From Lacihabitans sp. LS3-19 (GTDB lineage: Bacteria; Bacteroidota; Bacteroidia; Cytophagales; Spirosomataceae), in NCBI RefSeq assembly GCF_024343575.1, contig NZ_RJUA01000015.1:1-64000 (forward strand): DNA of 64,000 nucleotides, written 5' to 3'. Position numbers and translations under genes: made by a program. The notes beneath the pieces were generated by a model that did not search any database, was not told the origin of the DNA, and worked only from the letters and a program-made list of their open reading frames with translations. Positions 16,780 through 25,695 of this stretch are shown one piece after another (positions within the stretch are counted from its first letter, which is position 1; every line of letters begins with the position of its first letter).

Positions 16780-18015
16780 ATGAAAAAAGTAGCAATAGCG
16801 ATAGGATTATATTGTTTGGGTATGGTTTCTGCAAAAAGCCAAACCAATACCACAGATTTAAAATTACAAGAAACACCTAAGCAAGTGAAAACGGGTTTTA
16901 GAAGTTTGAAATTTGAGGAGGCCAATATAGTTAGTGCTTATTATCAACAAGATGGAAATAATTCCCCTGTAACAGGTGGCATCGGAAGCGAAAAGCTTTG
17001 GGATGTTGCCAATTCTTTGGATATTAAAATGTCTTTTTTGGATAAATTACAAAGGACAAATTATCTAACTATAGATGCTTCAATGGATTATTATTCTTCA
17101 GCTTCGTCTGATATGATTGATTCTCGTTCTTTGTCTTCCGCTTCCATGACAGACCTGCATTTTTATCCATCCATAACTTGGAGTAGAAAAGACGAGAAAA
17201 AACACAGCAGTGTAGGAGTGAATTTTGCCTATTCTACCGAATGGGATTATCAATCTTTTGGAGGGAATTTGAGCTACTCTAAGTCTTCAAAAGACAACAA
17301 TACTGAGCTGAATTTAAAGATTGGAGCTTTTTTTGACCAATGGATGGCCATTTTGCCTTATGAACTCCGGCCGACAGGTTATCCGTCTGGAGCGGAAGGT
17401 GACCAAGTAGGAATAGCTTATAAACAGCGGAATTCTTATAATACAAGTATCGGAATTTCAAGAGTTGTTTCTAAGCGAATGCAGTTGCTCTTTAGTATTG
17501 AGCCTGCTTATCAAGAAGGATTATTGAGCACGCCTTTTCATAGAGTATATTTTACAGACAATACCTTGAAGGTTGAAAAACTGCCTGGTCAAAGAGCAAA
17601 GTTGCCGATGAGTTTGAGAGCCAATTATTTTCTTGGAGACAAAATAGTCATTCGCTCGTTTTATAGGTATTATATCGATAACTGGGGTATGACAGCCCAT
17701 ACGTTTAGTGCCGAAACATCCTATAAAATCAATTCTTTTTTGTCCATTACGCCACACTATAGATTTAACAGTCAATCTGCCGTTAAATATTTTGCTCCAT
17801 ATCAAAAACATACCCTGAGCGAAGCTTATTATACTTCAGATTATGATATTTCGGATTTTAATAGTGCTTTCTGGGGGGCAGGGTTAAGAGTAGCACCTCC
17901 TGGGGGAATAATGGGTAACAGATGGTGGAATTCTTTCGAGATAAGATATGGCCATTATAACCGCACCAACGGAATGGTATCACATATAATATCCTTAACT
18001 ACTAAAATAAAATAA
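16780..18015 (+). CDS. DUF3570 outer-membrane beta-barrel-like protein
   Basis: A 411-residue protein with a signal peptide (ending VSAKSQ, about residue 21) and alternating amphipathic strands through to the C-terminus, typical of the DUF3570 family of predicted outer-membrane proteins. The N-terminal region has D-Y-Y-S-S-A-S (103-109) and a nearby S-L-S-S-A-S, which loosely resemble the D-x-x-S/T-G-A-S/T flavinylation motif. It is the last gene of the Rieske/thioredoxin/ApbE/DUF4266 operon. It may be the barrel through which the redox lipoproteins act, but that is inference. Confidence 0.82.
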   Translation: MKKVAIAIGLYCLGMVSAKSQTNTTDLKLQETPKQVKTGFRSLKFEEANIVSAYYQQDGNNSPVTGGIGSEKLWDVANSLDIKMSFLDKLQRTNYLTIDASMDYYSSASSDMIDSRSLSSASMTDLHFYPSITWSRKDEKKHSSVGVNFAYSTEWDYQSFGGNLSYSKSSKDNNTELNLKIGAFFDQWMAILPYELRPTGYPSGAEGDQVGIAYKQRNSYNTSIGISRVVSKRMQLLFSIEPAYQEGLLSTPFHRVYFTDNTLKVEKLPGQRAKLPMSLRANYFLGDKIVIRSFYRYYIDNWGMTAHTFSAETSYKINSFLSITPHYRFNSQSAVKYFAPYQKHTLSEAYYTSDYDISDFNSAFWGAGLRVAPPGGIMGNRWWNSFEIRYGHYNRTNGMVSHIISLTTKIK

Positions 18016-18029
18016 ATAGGATTGGGGTT

Positions 18030-18770
18030 TTACAGAGCTCCAATTTGCTTTTTATCAATGAGTTCTCTGAAAGCCTTTTTGTAAGTATCTGAGATTGGAA
18101 TGGTGTTTTTTCCAATAACTAATCTATCTTTTTCGATGGTGTCTATTGCATCAACAGCAATTATATAACTGTTATGAACTCTCACAAATCTATTTTCGGG
18201 CAAGGCTGAATCTAACGATTTCATGGTTTGAAGAGAGACTATTTTTTTTGTTAAAGTATGAATACAAACATAGTCTTTTAGGCCTTCAATGAACTGGATA
18301 TCTCCAAGGTTTATCTTTATGAGTTTAGTGCCATCTTTTACAAAAATATAATCTTGGTTGTTTGAAGTCGAGCTTTCTTGAACCACTACTACCTCTTTTG
18401 TGCCATTGCCGTCCAGCCGATTTATGCCCTTTTCTACGGCTTTTAGAAATCTTTCAAAACTTATCGGTTTCAATAAATAATCGTAAACCTCAAGTTCATA
18501 GCCTTCGAGAGCATATTCAGAATAGGCGGTGGTAAGGATAGTTAATGGTTTGTTTTTTAATAGTTTGAGAAGTGTAATGCCTGTAACTTCGGGCATCTGA
18601 ATATCAGAGAACAAAATATCAATGGTGTTTTCACGGAGATATTCTAAAGCTTCTAAAGCGTTAGAAAAAGCTTTTTTAAGTTCAAGCCTAGGCACTTTTG
18701 AGATATAAGCCGTAAGAAGATTTCTTGCCAATGGTTCGTCTTCGACTATTATACAACTATAAACTTTCAT
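18030..18770 (-). CDS. LytTR-family response regulator
   Basis: A 246-residue regulator. The receiver domain (1-120) has the acidic pair in IVEDEP, phosphoacceptor Asp in ILFSDIQMP, and the conserved Lys in YLLKPISF. The LytTR DNA-binding domain (about 140-240) has YIFVKDGTKLIKINLGDIQFIEGLKDYV and RVHNSYIIAVDAI. It is coupled by a 4-bp overlap to the upstream histidine kinase. The nearest divergent gene is the TonB-type receptor at 20094, a likely target. Confidence 0.94.
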   Translation of the reverse strand: MKVYSCIIVEDEPLARNLLTAYISKVPRLELKKAFSNALEALEYLRENTIDILFSDIQMPEVTGITLLKLLKNKPLTILTTAYSEYALEGYELEVYDYLLKPISFERFLKAVEKGINRLDGNGTKEVVVVQESSTSNNQDYIFVKDGTKLIKINLGDIQFIEGLKDYVCIHTLTKKIVSLQTMKSLDSALPENRFVRVHNSYIIAVDAIDTIEKDRLVIGKNTIPISDTYKKAFRELIDKKQIGAL

Positions 18771-19810
18771 ATCGCTATTGTCAGGTGTATTTCGTAAGTA
18801 TCCTCAGTTTCATTTTTCTTTAAAACATACTTCTCTGGATAACTGAGTTCAAGCCTCCTATTTACATTTTGGAGTCCAATACCCGATTTTGCCATTATAT
18901 TCTCTTTAGGCAATTTACTGTTTTTTACCGTATATTCAATTTTTTCAGGACTTATTTCTACACTTACATTTACAAATGAGCCACTGAAACTGTTACTTAC
19001 ACCGTGTTTAAATGCATTTTCTAAAAAAGTAATAAATATCAAAGGCACAATCTTTACGTTTTCAGGATTTCCTTTAATTTCAAATGCTATAGGTACTTGA
19101 TTGTCTAGTCTCAGTTTTTCTAGGCTAATATAATTTTCCATATAGTCCAATTCTTTTTCAAGAGAAACCAAAGGATGATTTGATTCATAAAGCATATACC
19201 GCATCATGTGTGATAGTTTTTCAATAACGCTTGTGGTATTTGGCGAATTTACCGTAGCCAAGTAATAAAGGTTATTTAGCGTATTAAAAAGAAAATGAGG
19301 ATTGATCTGAGCTTTAAGAAAACGCAATTCAGAGCTTAATTTCTCGTTTTCCATCTCCTTTTTATTGGCTTCAATTGTAAACCAATCTTCCACAAATTTC
19401 AACATTCCAACAAAAAAAACTATAAACAATGTAACCGCTACATGCTGAAAAATGAATTTCCCAGATGCCATAAAACCTTTTCCTTGTTCTATGAATTCTG
19501 AATAAAGGAATCGTTTAAACAAAATGTGAAGTGTGACAATAATAACAAACGGAATAGTAAATTCTATGATATATTTCAAAAGGTTTTTATGTTTCAAAAA
19601 CCTTGGAAGCCAAATAAAATAATTTAGATAACTAACCAATGCCATAAAAGCCACATGCGTAAATGCATCCACTGATGCTCTGCCAAGGTCTAGGTCTTCT
19701 TTATGCCTGAAGAAAGTGATCTGATAAAAGAAAAAAGAGAAGTATAAACACCAAAAAGATAGGTGCATTATAAGAACTCTTTTATTGATTAATATCGGTT
19801 TTGTCGTCAT
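18767..19810 (-). CDS. LytS-like sensor histidine kinase (His_kinase family)
   Basis: A 347-residue kinase with four predicted membrane helices in the first 160 residues, a short coiled coil, and the H-box LKAQINPHFLFNTLNNLYYL near 168-187. The C-terminal ATPase part has FLENAFKHG and GIGLQNVNRRLEL. No extracellular sensing domain is seen, so the membrane part probably senses the signal. It phosphorylates the LytTR regulator encoded directly after it. The 283-bp gap to the divergent receptor gene holds both promoters; I found no clear consensus elements there. Confidence 0.92.
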   Translation of the reverse strand: MTTKPILINKRVLIMHLSFWCLYFSFFFYQITFFRHKEDLDLGRASVDAFTHVAFMALVSYLNYFIWLPRFLKHKNLLKYIIEFTIPFVIIVTLHILFKRFLYSEFIEQGKGFMASGKFIFQHVAVTLFIVFFVGMLKFVEDWFTIEANKKEMENEKLSSELRFLKAQINPHFLFNTLNNLYYLATVNSPNTTSVIEKLSHMMRYMLYESNHPLVSLEKELDYMENYISLEKLRLDNQVPIAFEIKGNPENVKIVPLIFITFLENAFKHGVSNSFSGSFVNVSVEISPEKIEYTVKNSKLPKENIMAKSGIGLQNVNRRLELSYPEKYVLKKNETEDTYEIHLTIAI

Positions 19811-20093
19811 TTGTATTTTCTAATAAATCCTCCAATATTACTCATAAGTTTATATTGGACTTGTATTTTTTGTTTTCTATTATATGCATGCTTGGTTTTT
19901 TTCTATCTTTTGCGTCTTTTAATCGAAAACTGCTATTTTAAGCCTTTCTTTCCATAAAAACCATTTTCTGGCGTAATTGTCGAATTATTACGGCCTTTGG
20001 TCTATTTACAATAAATACACTTAAACTTCTTGGTTTACTTTGTGTCATAATTCCACTGAAAGACATTTAAAGAATCATTAATAATACAAAAAA

Positions 20094-22622
20094 ATGAAAA
20101 AGATTTTATTAACAGCATTAGTTTCACTCGGCCTATCGGCAACTTACGCTCAGTTTGGCCCTCCAGGTGGAGGTCGCCCAGGTGGAGAAAATGGTAGACC
20201 AACTAACAACAATCAGTCCAAAAGTGCTACTTTGGATTTGGAAGGTAGTCTTCCAAAAGGCAACTCAAAAATATCAGGAAATGTAGTGGATGAAGCCCTT
20301 ACATCTGCCGTTGAGTTTGCCAATATTGCGATATTAGATGCCAAAACAAAAAAAGTATTGGATGGTACAATGGCAGATGAAAAAGGTGCTTTTACAATGA
20401 AAAGAGTTGGTGAAGGTACTTACAATATTAAAATTTCATTTATTGGTTTTGAAACTATGGTTTTAGAAAAAATTGTAGTTGAAAAAGGTAAAGATGTTGA
20501 TTTAGGTGTTATTAAACTGAAACAAAATACCAAACAGTTGGATGAACTAGTAGTTCAAGGAGAAGCTGCTATGATAGAAGAAAAAGTAGATAGATTGGTA
20601 TATAACGCCGAGAAAGATTTATCTGCGAAAGGTGGTGACGCATCAGATATATTGAAAAATGTACCTATGCTTAGTGTTGACTTGGATGGTAATGTGTCGC
20701 TAAGAGGAAGTGGAAATGTCAGAGTTTTGATTAATAATAAGCCTTCAACTATTGTGGCCAGTAGTATAGCTGATGCCCTTAAAATGATACCAGCAGATAT
20801 CATAAAAAGTGTAGAAGTTATCACGTCGCCATCTGCTAAGTACGATGCCGAAGGTTCCGCGGGTATTATAAACATAATAACAAAAAAATCAAATCTTAAA
20901 GGTTTGAATCTTAATATTGACTCTGGTGCAGGTTTGAGAGGATCCAATTTGGGACTTAATGGAAACTACAGACAAGGCAAATTGGGCGTTAGTTTAGGCG
21001 GTTATGGAAGAGCTTTTTACAATAAATCTTCTAGCATATCATCACAGTTATTGAAAACAACAGGTGTTAGTACCGAACAAAATCAAGATGGAACGCATTT
21101 TGGAATGTTTGGAAGGTATAATTTGGGATTAGATTATGATTTGACAAAAAATCAATCTTTGTCAGGAACAATTGCCTTTGGCACTAGAACTTTTAATAGA
21201 GATCAATTATTGAATTCAAGTAGTTTTTTAAACTCTGCACTTCTTAGCTCAACTATTAGAGACGTAAACTCTACAGATAGGTCAAATTCGGTAGATTTCA
21301 ATCTTGATTATATAAGAACTTTCAAACCAGGTCAAGAGTGGTCTATTTCAAGCCAATATAGCCAAAACAATTTGGTGAATAATTTCAATACGGATATATT
21401 AAACGAGGCTCAAATAATCCAAAGCAGACTTAAAAACTTAAATGACAACATAAATACAGAGATGACATTCCAAACGGATTATGTAAGTCCAATTGGCAAA
21501 AAGCAACAAATAGAGTTTGGCGTAAAAGGCGTTTTTAGAAATGTGGACAGCAATTTTGAATATTTAACTGCTAATTCTACTGGAAGCTTTAGCAATGATG
21601 CTCGTAATCCTTCAGGATATTTGAACTATGGTCAAAATATTATGGCTGGCTATACTTCGTATCTTTTTTCTACTAAAAACAAATTTAACTTTAAAGTTGG
21701 GGCAAGATATGAATTGACGGACATTAAAGCTGACGACTCTAGAGGTGCTATAACTATACCAGCTTACCAAAATTTGGTACCTAGTGTAAATATTTCAAAA
21801 ACGATAAAAACTTCGACATACAAAGTAGCTTATAATAAAAGAATTCAAAGACCAGGTTTACAACAATTGAATCCAAACAGAGATGTCTCAAATCCATTGA
21901 ATATCAGTTTTGGTAATTCAAGTTTAAGTCCTGAACTTACAGATAACCTTGAGTTTAGCTTAAGCAAAAGTATTAAAAAATCATACTTGACAATTGCAGT
22001 GTTTGGTCGTTCGTCAGGCAATGCTATAAACAGAGTTAGCTCTCCGTCAGACTCAATTCCTGGAGCAATTATTACGACTTATGAAAACATAGGAAAAGAA
22101 CAAACAATAGGAGGTAATGTATTTGGCAATGTGATTTTAAGGTCAAATTGGACTTTAAACGGAGGTGTCGATGTATATTACAGATACCTAGAGGGAAGAC
22201 AACCAAACCTACAAGGCGTGTCTGAACTTATTAGTAATGGTGGTTATTCTGTTAGTGGTAGATTGATGACAAATCTTAAACTGAAAGATGGTTGGGCAAT
22301 GCAAGCTAGTGGTGGAATGAGAGGAAACAGAGTAAACCTTCAAGGAATCCAAAGAGGAATGGGAATGTATTCATTAGGCTTTAGAAAAGACTTTAGCAAA
22401 AAAACAAGTTTGGGTTTAGCTGCTGATAATTTCTTTGGAGGCATGGTGATGAAAAATACAACTGATAGTCCTACTATTCTTCAAAAATCAACTAACTACA
22501 TGTACAATACCAACGTTAAAGTAACTTTCAGTTACAAAATTGGTAATATGAAATTTGTAGCTGATAAAGGCAAGAAAATCAAAAACACTGACGTTAAAAG
22601 CGGTGGAGAAGATACTAATTAA
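20094..22622 (+). CDS. TonB-linked outer-membrane receptor with carboxypeptidase-regulatory domain
   Basis: An 842-residue protein. A signal peptide (1-19) is followed by a Pro/Gly/Arg-rich segment (about 21-40), a CarboxypepD_reg-like domain (about 58-145, ISGNVVDEALTSAVEFANIAILD), a plug domain (about 150-265, with DILKNVPMLSVDLDGNVSLRGSGNVRVLIN and INIITKKS) and a long beta-barrel of the outer-membrane beta-barrel family 3 type. It probably imports or senses a ligand; no SusD partner is present. The N-terminal GPPGGGRPGG segment is unusual. It lies divergently from the LytS/LytR pair and upstream of yceI. It is a paralogue of the protein at 36235-38595. Confidence 0.9.
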   Translation: MKKILLTALVSLGLSATYAQFGPPGGGRPGGENGRPTNNNQSKSATLDLEGSLPKGNSKISGNVVDEALTSAVEFANIAILDAKTKKVLDGTMADEKGAFTMKRVGEGTYNIKISFIGFETMVLEKIVVEKGKDVDLGVIKLKQNTKQLDELVVQGEAAMIEEKVDRLVYNAEKDLSAKGGDASDILKNVPMLSVDLDGNVSLRGSGNVRVLINNKPSTIVASSIADALKMIPADIIKSVEVITSPSAKYDAEGSAGIINIITKKSNLKGLNLNIDSGAGLRGSNLGLNGNYRQGKLGVSLGGYGRAFYNKSSSISSQLLKTTGVSTEQNQDGTHFGMFGRYNLGLDYDLTKNQSLSGTIAFGTRTFNRDQLLNSSSFLNSALLSSTIRDVNSTDRSNSVDFNLDYIRTFKPGQEWSISSQYSQNNLVNNFNTDILNEAQIIQSRLKNLNDNINTEMTFQTDYVSPIGKKQQIEFGVKGVFRNVDSNFEYLTANSTGSFSNDARNPSGYLNYGQNIMAGYTSYLFSTKNKFNFKVGARYELTDIKADDSRGAITIPAYQNLVPSVNISKTIKTSTYKVAYNKRIQRPGLQQLNPNRDVSNPLNISFGNSSLSPELTDNLEFSLSKSIKKSYLTIAVFGRSSGNAINRVSSPSDSIPGAIITTYENIGKEQTIGGNVFGNVILRSNWTLNGGVDVYYRYLEGRQPNLQGVSELISNGGYSVSGRLMTNLKLKDGWAMQASGGMRGNRVNLQGIQRGMGMYSLGFRKDFSKKTSLGLAADNFFGGMVMKNTTDSPTILQKSTNYMYNTNVKVTFSYKIGNMKFVADKGKKIKNTDVKSGGEDTN

Positions 22623-22688
22623 TCAACCTTTTTACAAATTAACACGTATCGTATTTAAACTATAATATATTAAACTCAATTTAAAAGA

Positions 22689-23252
22689 ATGAAAAGAATC
22701 AGTTTATTGGCAATTGCAATGTTTGTGACTTTTGCCGTTTCAGCACAAAAATGGTCATTAGATAAAGCTCACGCTAAAATGACATTTACAGTTACGCACC
22801 TTTTGATGTCAGAGGTTGACGGTGTGTTCAAGTCGTTTGATGCGAATATTACTTCTTCCAAAGAAGATTTTTCTGATGCAGTTTTCGATCTAACTGCAGA
22901 TTTGAAGGCAGTAACTACCAACAATGATATGCGTGACGGTCATCTTCAAAAAGCTGATATGTTTGATACGGAGAAGTTTCCAACTTTGACTTTCAAAAGC
23001 ACAGGAATTAAAAACGTTGGCGGTAAAAAATATTCTTTAACTGGAAATCTTACCATGAAAGGCGTTACAAAACCTGTAACTTTAGATCTTACTCTTATCG
23101 GTACAGGTACTAATCGTCAAGGTAAAAAGCTTGTTGGTTTTAAAGTTACTGGTAACGTGAACCGTACGGATTTCGGAGTAGGAGCTATGCCAAGTGCAGT
23201 AGTAAGCGAAGAAGTAGAACTAAGAGCTAGTGGCGAGTTTGCTTTGAATTAA
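22689..23252 (+). CDS. YceI-family periplasmic protein
   Basis: A 187-residue YceI/lipocalin-like protein with a signal peptide (ending VSAQ, about residue 19). WSLDKAHAKMTFTVTHLLMSEVDGVFKSF and the later NRTDFGVG are the family landmarks. YceI proteins bind isoprenoid-like lipids; the physiological role is often unclear. It follows the TonB-type receptor by 66 bp and ends at a terminator. A second YceI without a signal peptide is at 42866-43453. Confidence 0.92.
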   Translation: MKRISLLAIAMFVTFAVSAQKWSLDKAHAKMTFTVTHLLMSEVDGVFKSFDANITSSKEDFSDAVFDLTADLKAVTTNNDMRDGHLQKADMFDTEKFPTLTFKSTGIKNVGGKKYSLTGNLTMKGVTKPVTLDLTLIGTGTNRQGKKLVGFKVTGNVNRTDFGVGAMPSAVVSEEVELRASGEFALN

Positions 23253-23277
23253 TCATAGGGGTGTTTAATAAAAAAGG

Positions 23278-23308
23278 GCAGTTCTTCGAAAGGAGAGCTG
23301 CTTTTTTT
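23278..23308 (+). terminator. Rho-independent terminator
   Basis: GCAGTTCTT pairs with AGGAGAGCTGC (two imperfect positions) around CGAA, followed by seven T. It closes the receptor-yceI unit. Confidence 0.8.
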
Positions 23309-23375
23309 GTTTAAAATTTTCTACTTATTTTTATGCAAAATATTGCTGAGAAACCTTTTAAAAAAACAAAACTAA

Positions 23376-25076
23376 ATGGCGGTTTTTAGTTTAAAAAATT
23401 TTAACGAATTCTTTTCAGATCAGGCAAAGTTATGGGCTACAAAGTGCGTAGTTAGAGAATGCGATGAAGAGTCCAAAGGTCGATTTGTGGCGTTTGTGGA
23501 CCAAGGCTCAGAGACTTATGACGTAAGTGTAGATTTTGGCAAAGCCAAAGAAATAAGTCAAATCAGTTGCGACTGTAAAAAAGGAGATGGTTTTTGTCAT
23601 CATAAATTGGCACTGCTGCTCTTTGTGGCTGGAAACAAAAAAGTAGAAACCCCGAAGATAGTTAAGAAAAAGAAATCGGGAGTAGAGACTATTTTTGATG
23701 AATTGACTTTCGAAGATTTGAAAAATTGGCTTCTGGAAGTTTTTGAGAAAGAAAAACCACTGAAGGCTGAGTTTGAGTTAAAATTTAGTGCTGATTTAAA
23801 GGTAGATAATACAGCGGAAGGAATTAAAAAAGCCTTAAAGGATTTGTCGAAATCTGTCGTTGGTTCAAGAAAAACATTAGAAACCCTAGAATTGAAAAAG
23901 ATTATGGGTTTATGGGAGAATTTTGTTTTTTCGGCATGCAAACCTTATTTTCTGGATCCAACTATATTGGTGAATTTTCAGATACTTAAATATTCACTAG
24001 ACGCAATAGATGAATTAGTGAGTGTTTATCGTTCCAAGTCATTTACTTATTTTAACAATCTGATTAAGAATATTAAAGCCCAAATAGTTGTGGCTTTTGA
24101 TTCTGTGAAAGATGATGATAAATTTTCGAATGGTATCGATTTGTATTTTGGAAATATTATTTACAAACCTGACACCTATGATATTGTTTTTGTAAATATT
24201 ATCATGGAGATTAATAAAATGTCAAGTCAAAGCAGACAGAAAATAATTTCGGATAATTTCTCACAATTTTATTCAGCTTTTCATAAAGGAAAAAAATCTG
24301 GAGATAAAAACCTAAGCTTTGCTTTATGGAATATGGCGAGTACCAATGGAACTTTAAACCAGTATTTGGATATTCTACTGCCAGTGGTTTACGCAAATGA
24401 ATACAACATAGATTTAATACAAGCTTTAGTTGGGATTGGAAAAATAGAAAAGGCGAGGGAATTATGTCAAAGGCAGATTGATAATAATTTTCATGTTGAA
24501 TACAGTTTGCCTTATTATAATATCCTTAAAGAGATATTTTTAAAAAAAGGGGATCGTCACAATTACCTCAATATTGCGAAAGAAATATTGCCATATACAC
24601 AAAACATTGATGACTTTTTTGAGATTTACAATGACATGCCTTTAGGTGAAGAAAAAATGATTTTTAAAAATCAAACTTTAGCAAAAATGAGAGCAAAGGC
24701 CAAGCTGTCAGACAATTATGACTCAGCTAAGTTTTGTGTTTCGCTTTTAGGAAGAGTGAGTGAGTTTAAAAAGTTGATAACCTATCTTCAAGATTATAAG
24801 TATATTTCATTGTTTGAGCCCTATTTAGAGAGTATGTTAAAAGTTAATAAAATAACGGTGTTGAAAAACATTTTTGATAATTTTGGGAGTTATCCTTGGG
24901 ATGTAAATCAAGAGCTTTTGGGAATAGAAAAATCTAGTTTTATTTCAGTTTTAGATGCTCTTCAAAATACTTTTACAGAATACGAACTTCAAACTTATGT
25001 GGAACAATTTAGAAACAAAAAGTATCACAGAAAGGATGAGGGCACTTTTGTGCATTTTATATTAAAACATGTATGA
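23376..25076 (+). CDS. SWIM zinc-finger protein
   Basis: A 566-residue protein with a SWIM zinc finger at the N-terminus: C65-x-C67-x6-C74-x-H76. The rest is mainly helical with repeated aromatic/hydrophobic blocks and no recognised catalytic motif. SWIM domains bind zinc and often nucleic acid or protein partners; in bacteria they occur in SNF2 helicases, as in the gene at 60263. The next gene starts 3 bp after this stop, so both are one unit. Function unknown; a helper in DNA transactions is a guess. Confidence 0.8.
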   Translation: MAVFSLKNFNEFFSDQAKLWATKCVVRECDEESKGRFVAFVDQGSETYDVSVDFGKAKEISQISCDCKKGDGFCHHKLALLLFVAGNKKVETPKIVKKKKSGVETIFDELTFEDLKNWLLEVFEKEKPLKAEFELKFSADLKVDNTAEGIKKALKDLSKSVVGSRKTLETLELKKIMGLWENFVFSACKPYFLDPTILVNFQILKYSLDAIDELVSVYRSKSFTYFNNLIKNIKAQIVVAFDSVKDDDKFSNGIDLYFGNIIYKPDTYDIVFVNIIMEINKMSSQSRQKIISDNFSQFYSAFHKGKKSGDKNLSFALWNMASTNGTLNQYLDILLPVVYANEYNIDLIQALVGIGKIEKARELCQRQIDNNFHVEYSLPYYNILKEIFLKKGDRHNYLNIAKEILPYTQNIDDFFEIYNDMPLGEEKMIFKNQTLAKMRAKAKLSDNYDSAKFCVSLLGRVSEFKKLITYLQDYKYISLFEPYLESMLKVNKITVLKNIFDNFGSYPWDVNQELLGIEKSSFISVLDALQNTFTEYELQTYVEQFRNKKYHRKDEGTFVHFILKHV

Positions 25077-25079
25077 GAT

Positions 25080-25694
25080 ATGGAAAGATACGTAGAGCAA
25101 TTAATTGAAGAAATAATTAGTAAAGCCAAACCTGAAAAAGAACCTGAAACGTGGGAAGACGTGGATATTGAGGATGCTTTGGACGAATTCATAGAATATT
25201 CGGATGAGGAACTGCAGCGGCAAGAAGACAAAGCGGATGAAGATTTGGAGACGCATTTTCAGGAAATAGAAAAATATCTATCAGGCGAAGCACATAAGCC
25301 TTTACATGAGTTTTTGGGTATTTTTCCAAATCAATTTCCTCCAGGTAGAAGATTAAATAAAAAACAGAAGGAAGGCATAATTGAAGCATTTGTTGAGACA
25401 TTAGGAAGCTTTCATATCCGTTTAGATTTTCCTGATGGCATTTCGGTTAGTAAACAATACGAATTGGTTGAAGAAAGTTTACTTGAAGACGTTTTTGAAT
25501 GTACTATTGGTTACACCACAATTGATTTTTGCTCTGGAGATGCTTATGATTGTAGATTTGGGAAAAAATGTCCTTGTCTTAAAGAACTTTTAAATCCCCG
25601 CAAGCCTGGGATTCTGGATGATGTAATTGATAGACTAAAAAATAATAGACCTGATTTTTTAGATGAAGTTGATGATTCAGAATTACCTTTTTAA
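25080..25694 (+). CDS. Acidic hypothetical protein with C-terminal Cys cluster
   Basis: A 204-residue protein, very acidic in residues 1-70 (many Glu/Asp, likely coiled), then a mixed domain with FPPGRRLNKKQKEGI near 86-100 and a Cys cluster: Cys141, Cys151, Cys158, Cys164, Cys166. The cluster could bind zinc. I do not recognise the family. It is tightly linked to the SWIM protein, which suggests a shared role or complex. The convergent ydeP-like gene ends 1 bp after its stop. Confidence 0.7.
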   Translation: MERYVEQLIEEIISKAKPEKEPETWEDVDIEDALDEFIEYSDEELQRQEDKADEDLETHFQEIEKYLSGEAHKPLHEFLGIFPNQFPPGRRLNKKQKEGIIEAFVETLGSFHIRLDFPDGISVSKQYELVEESLLEDVFECTIGYTTIDFCSGDAYDCRFGKKCPCLKELLNPRKPGILDDVIDRLKNNRPDFLDEVDDSELPF

Positions 25695-25695
25695 T

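Noticed and set aside
23600-23941. Minus-strand ORF inside the SWIM gene
   Set aside because: Shadow frame; no promoter, start context or family features, while the plus strand has a clear SWIM finger.
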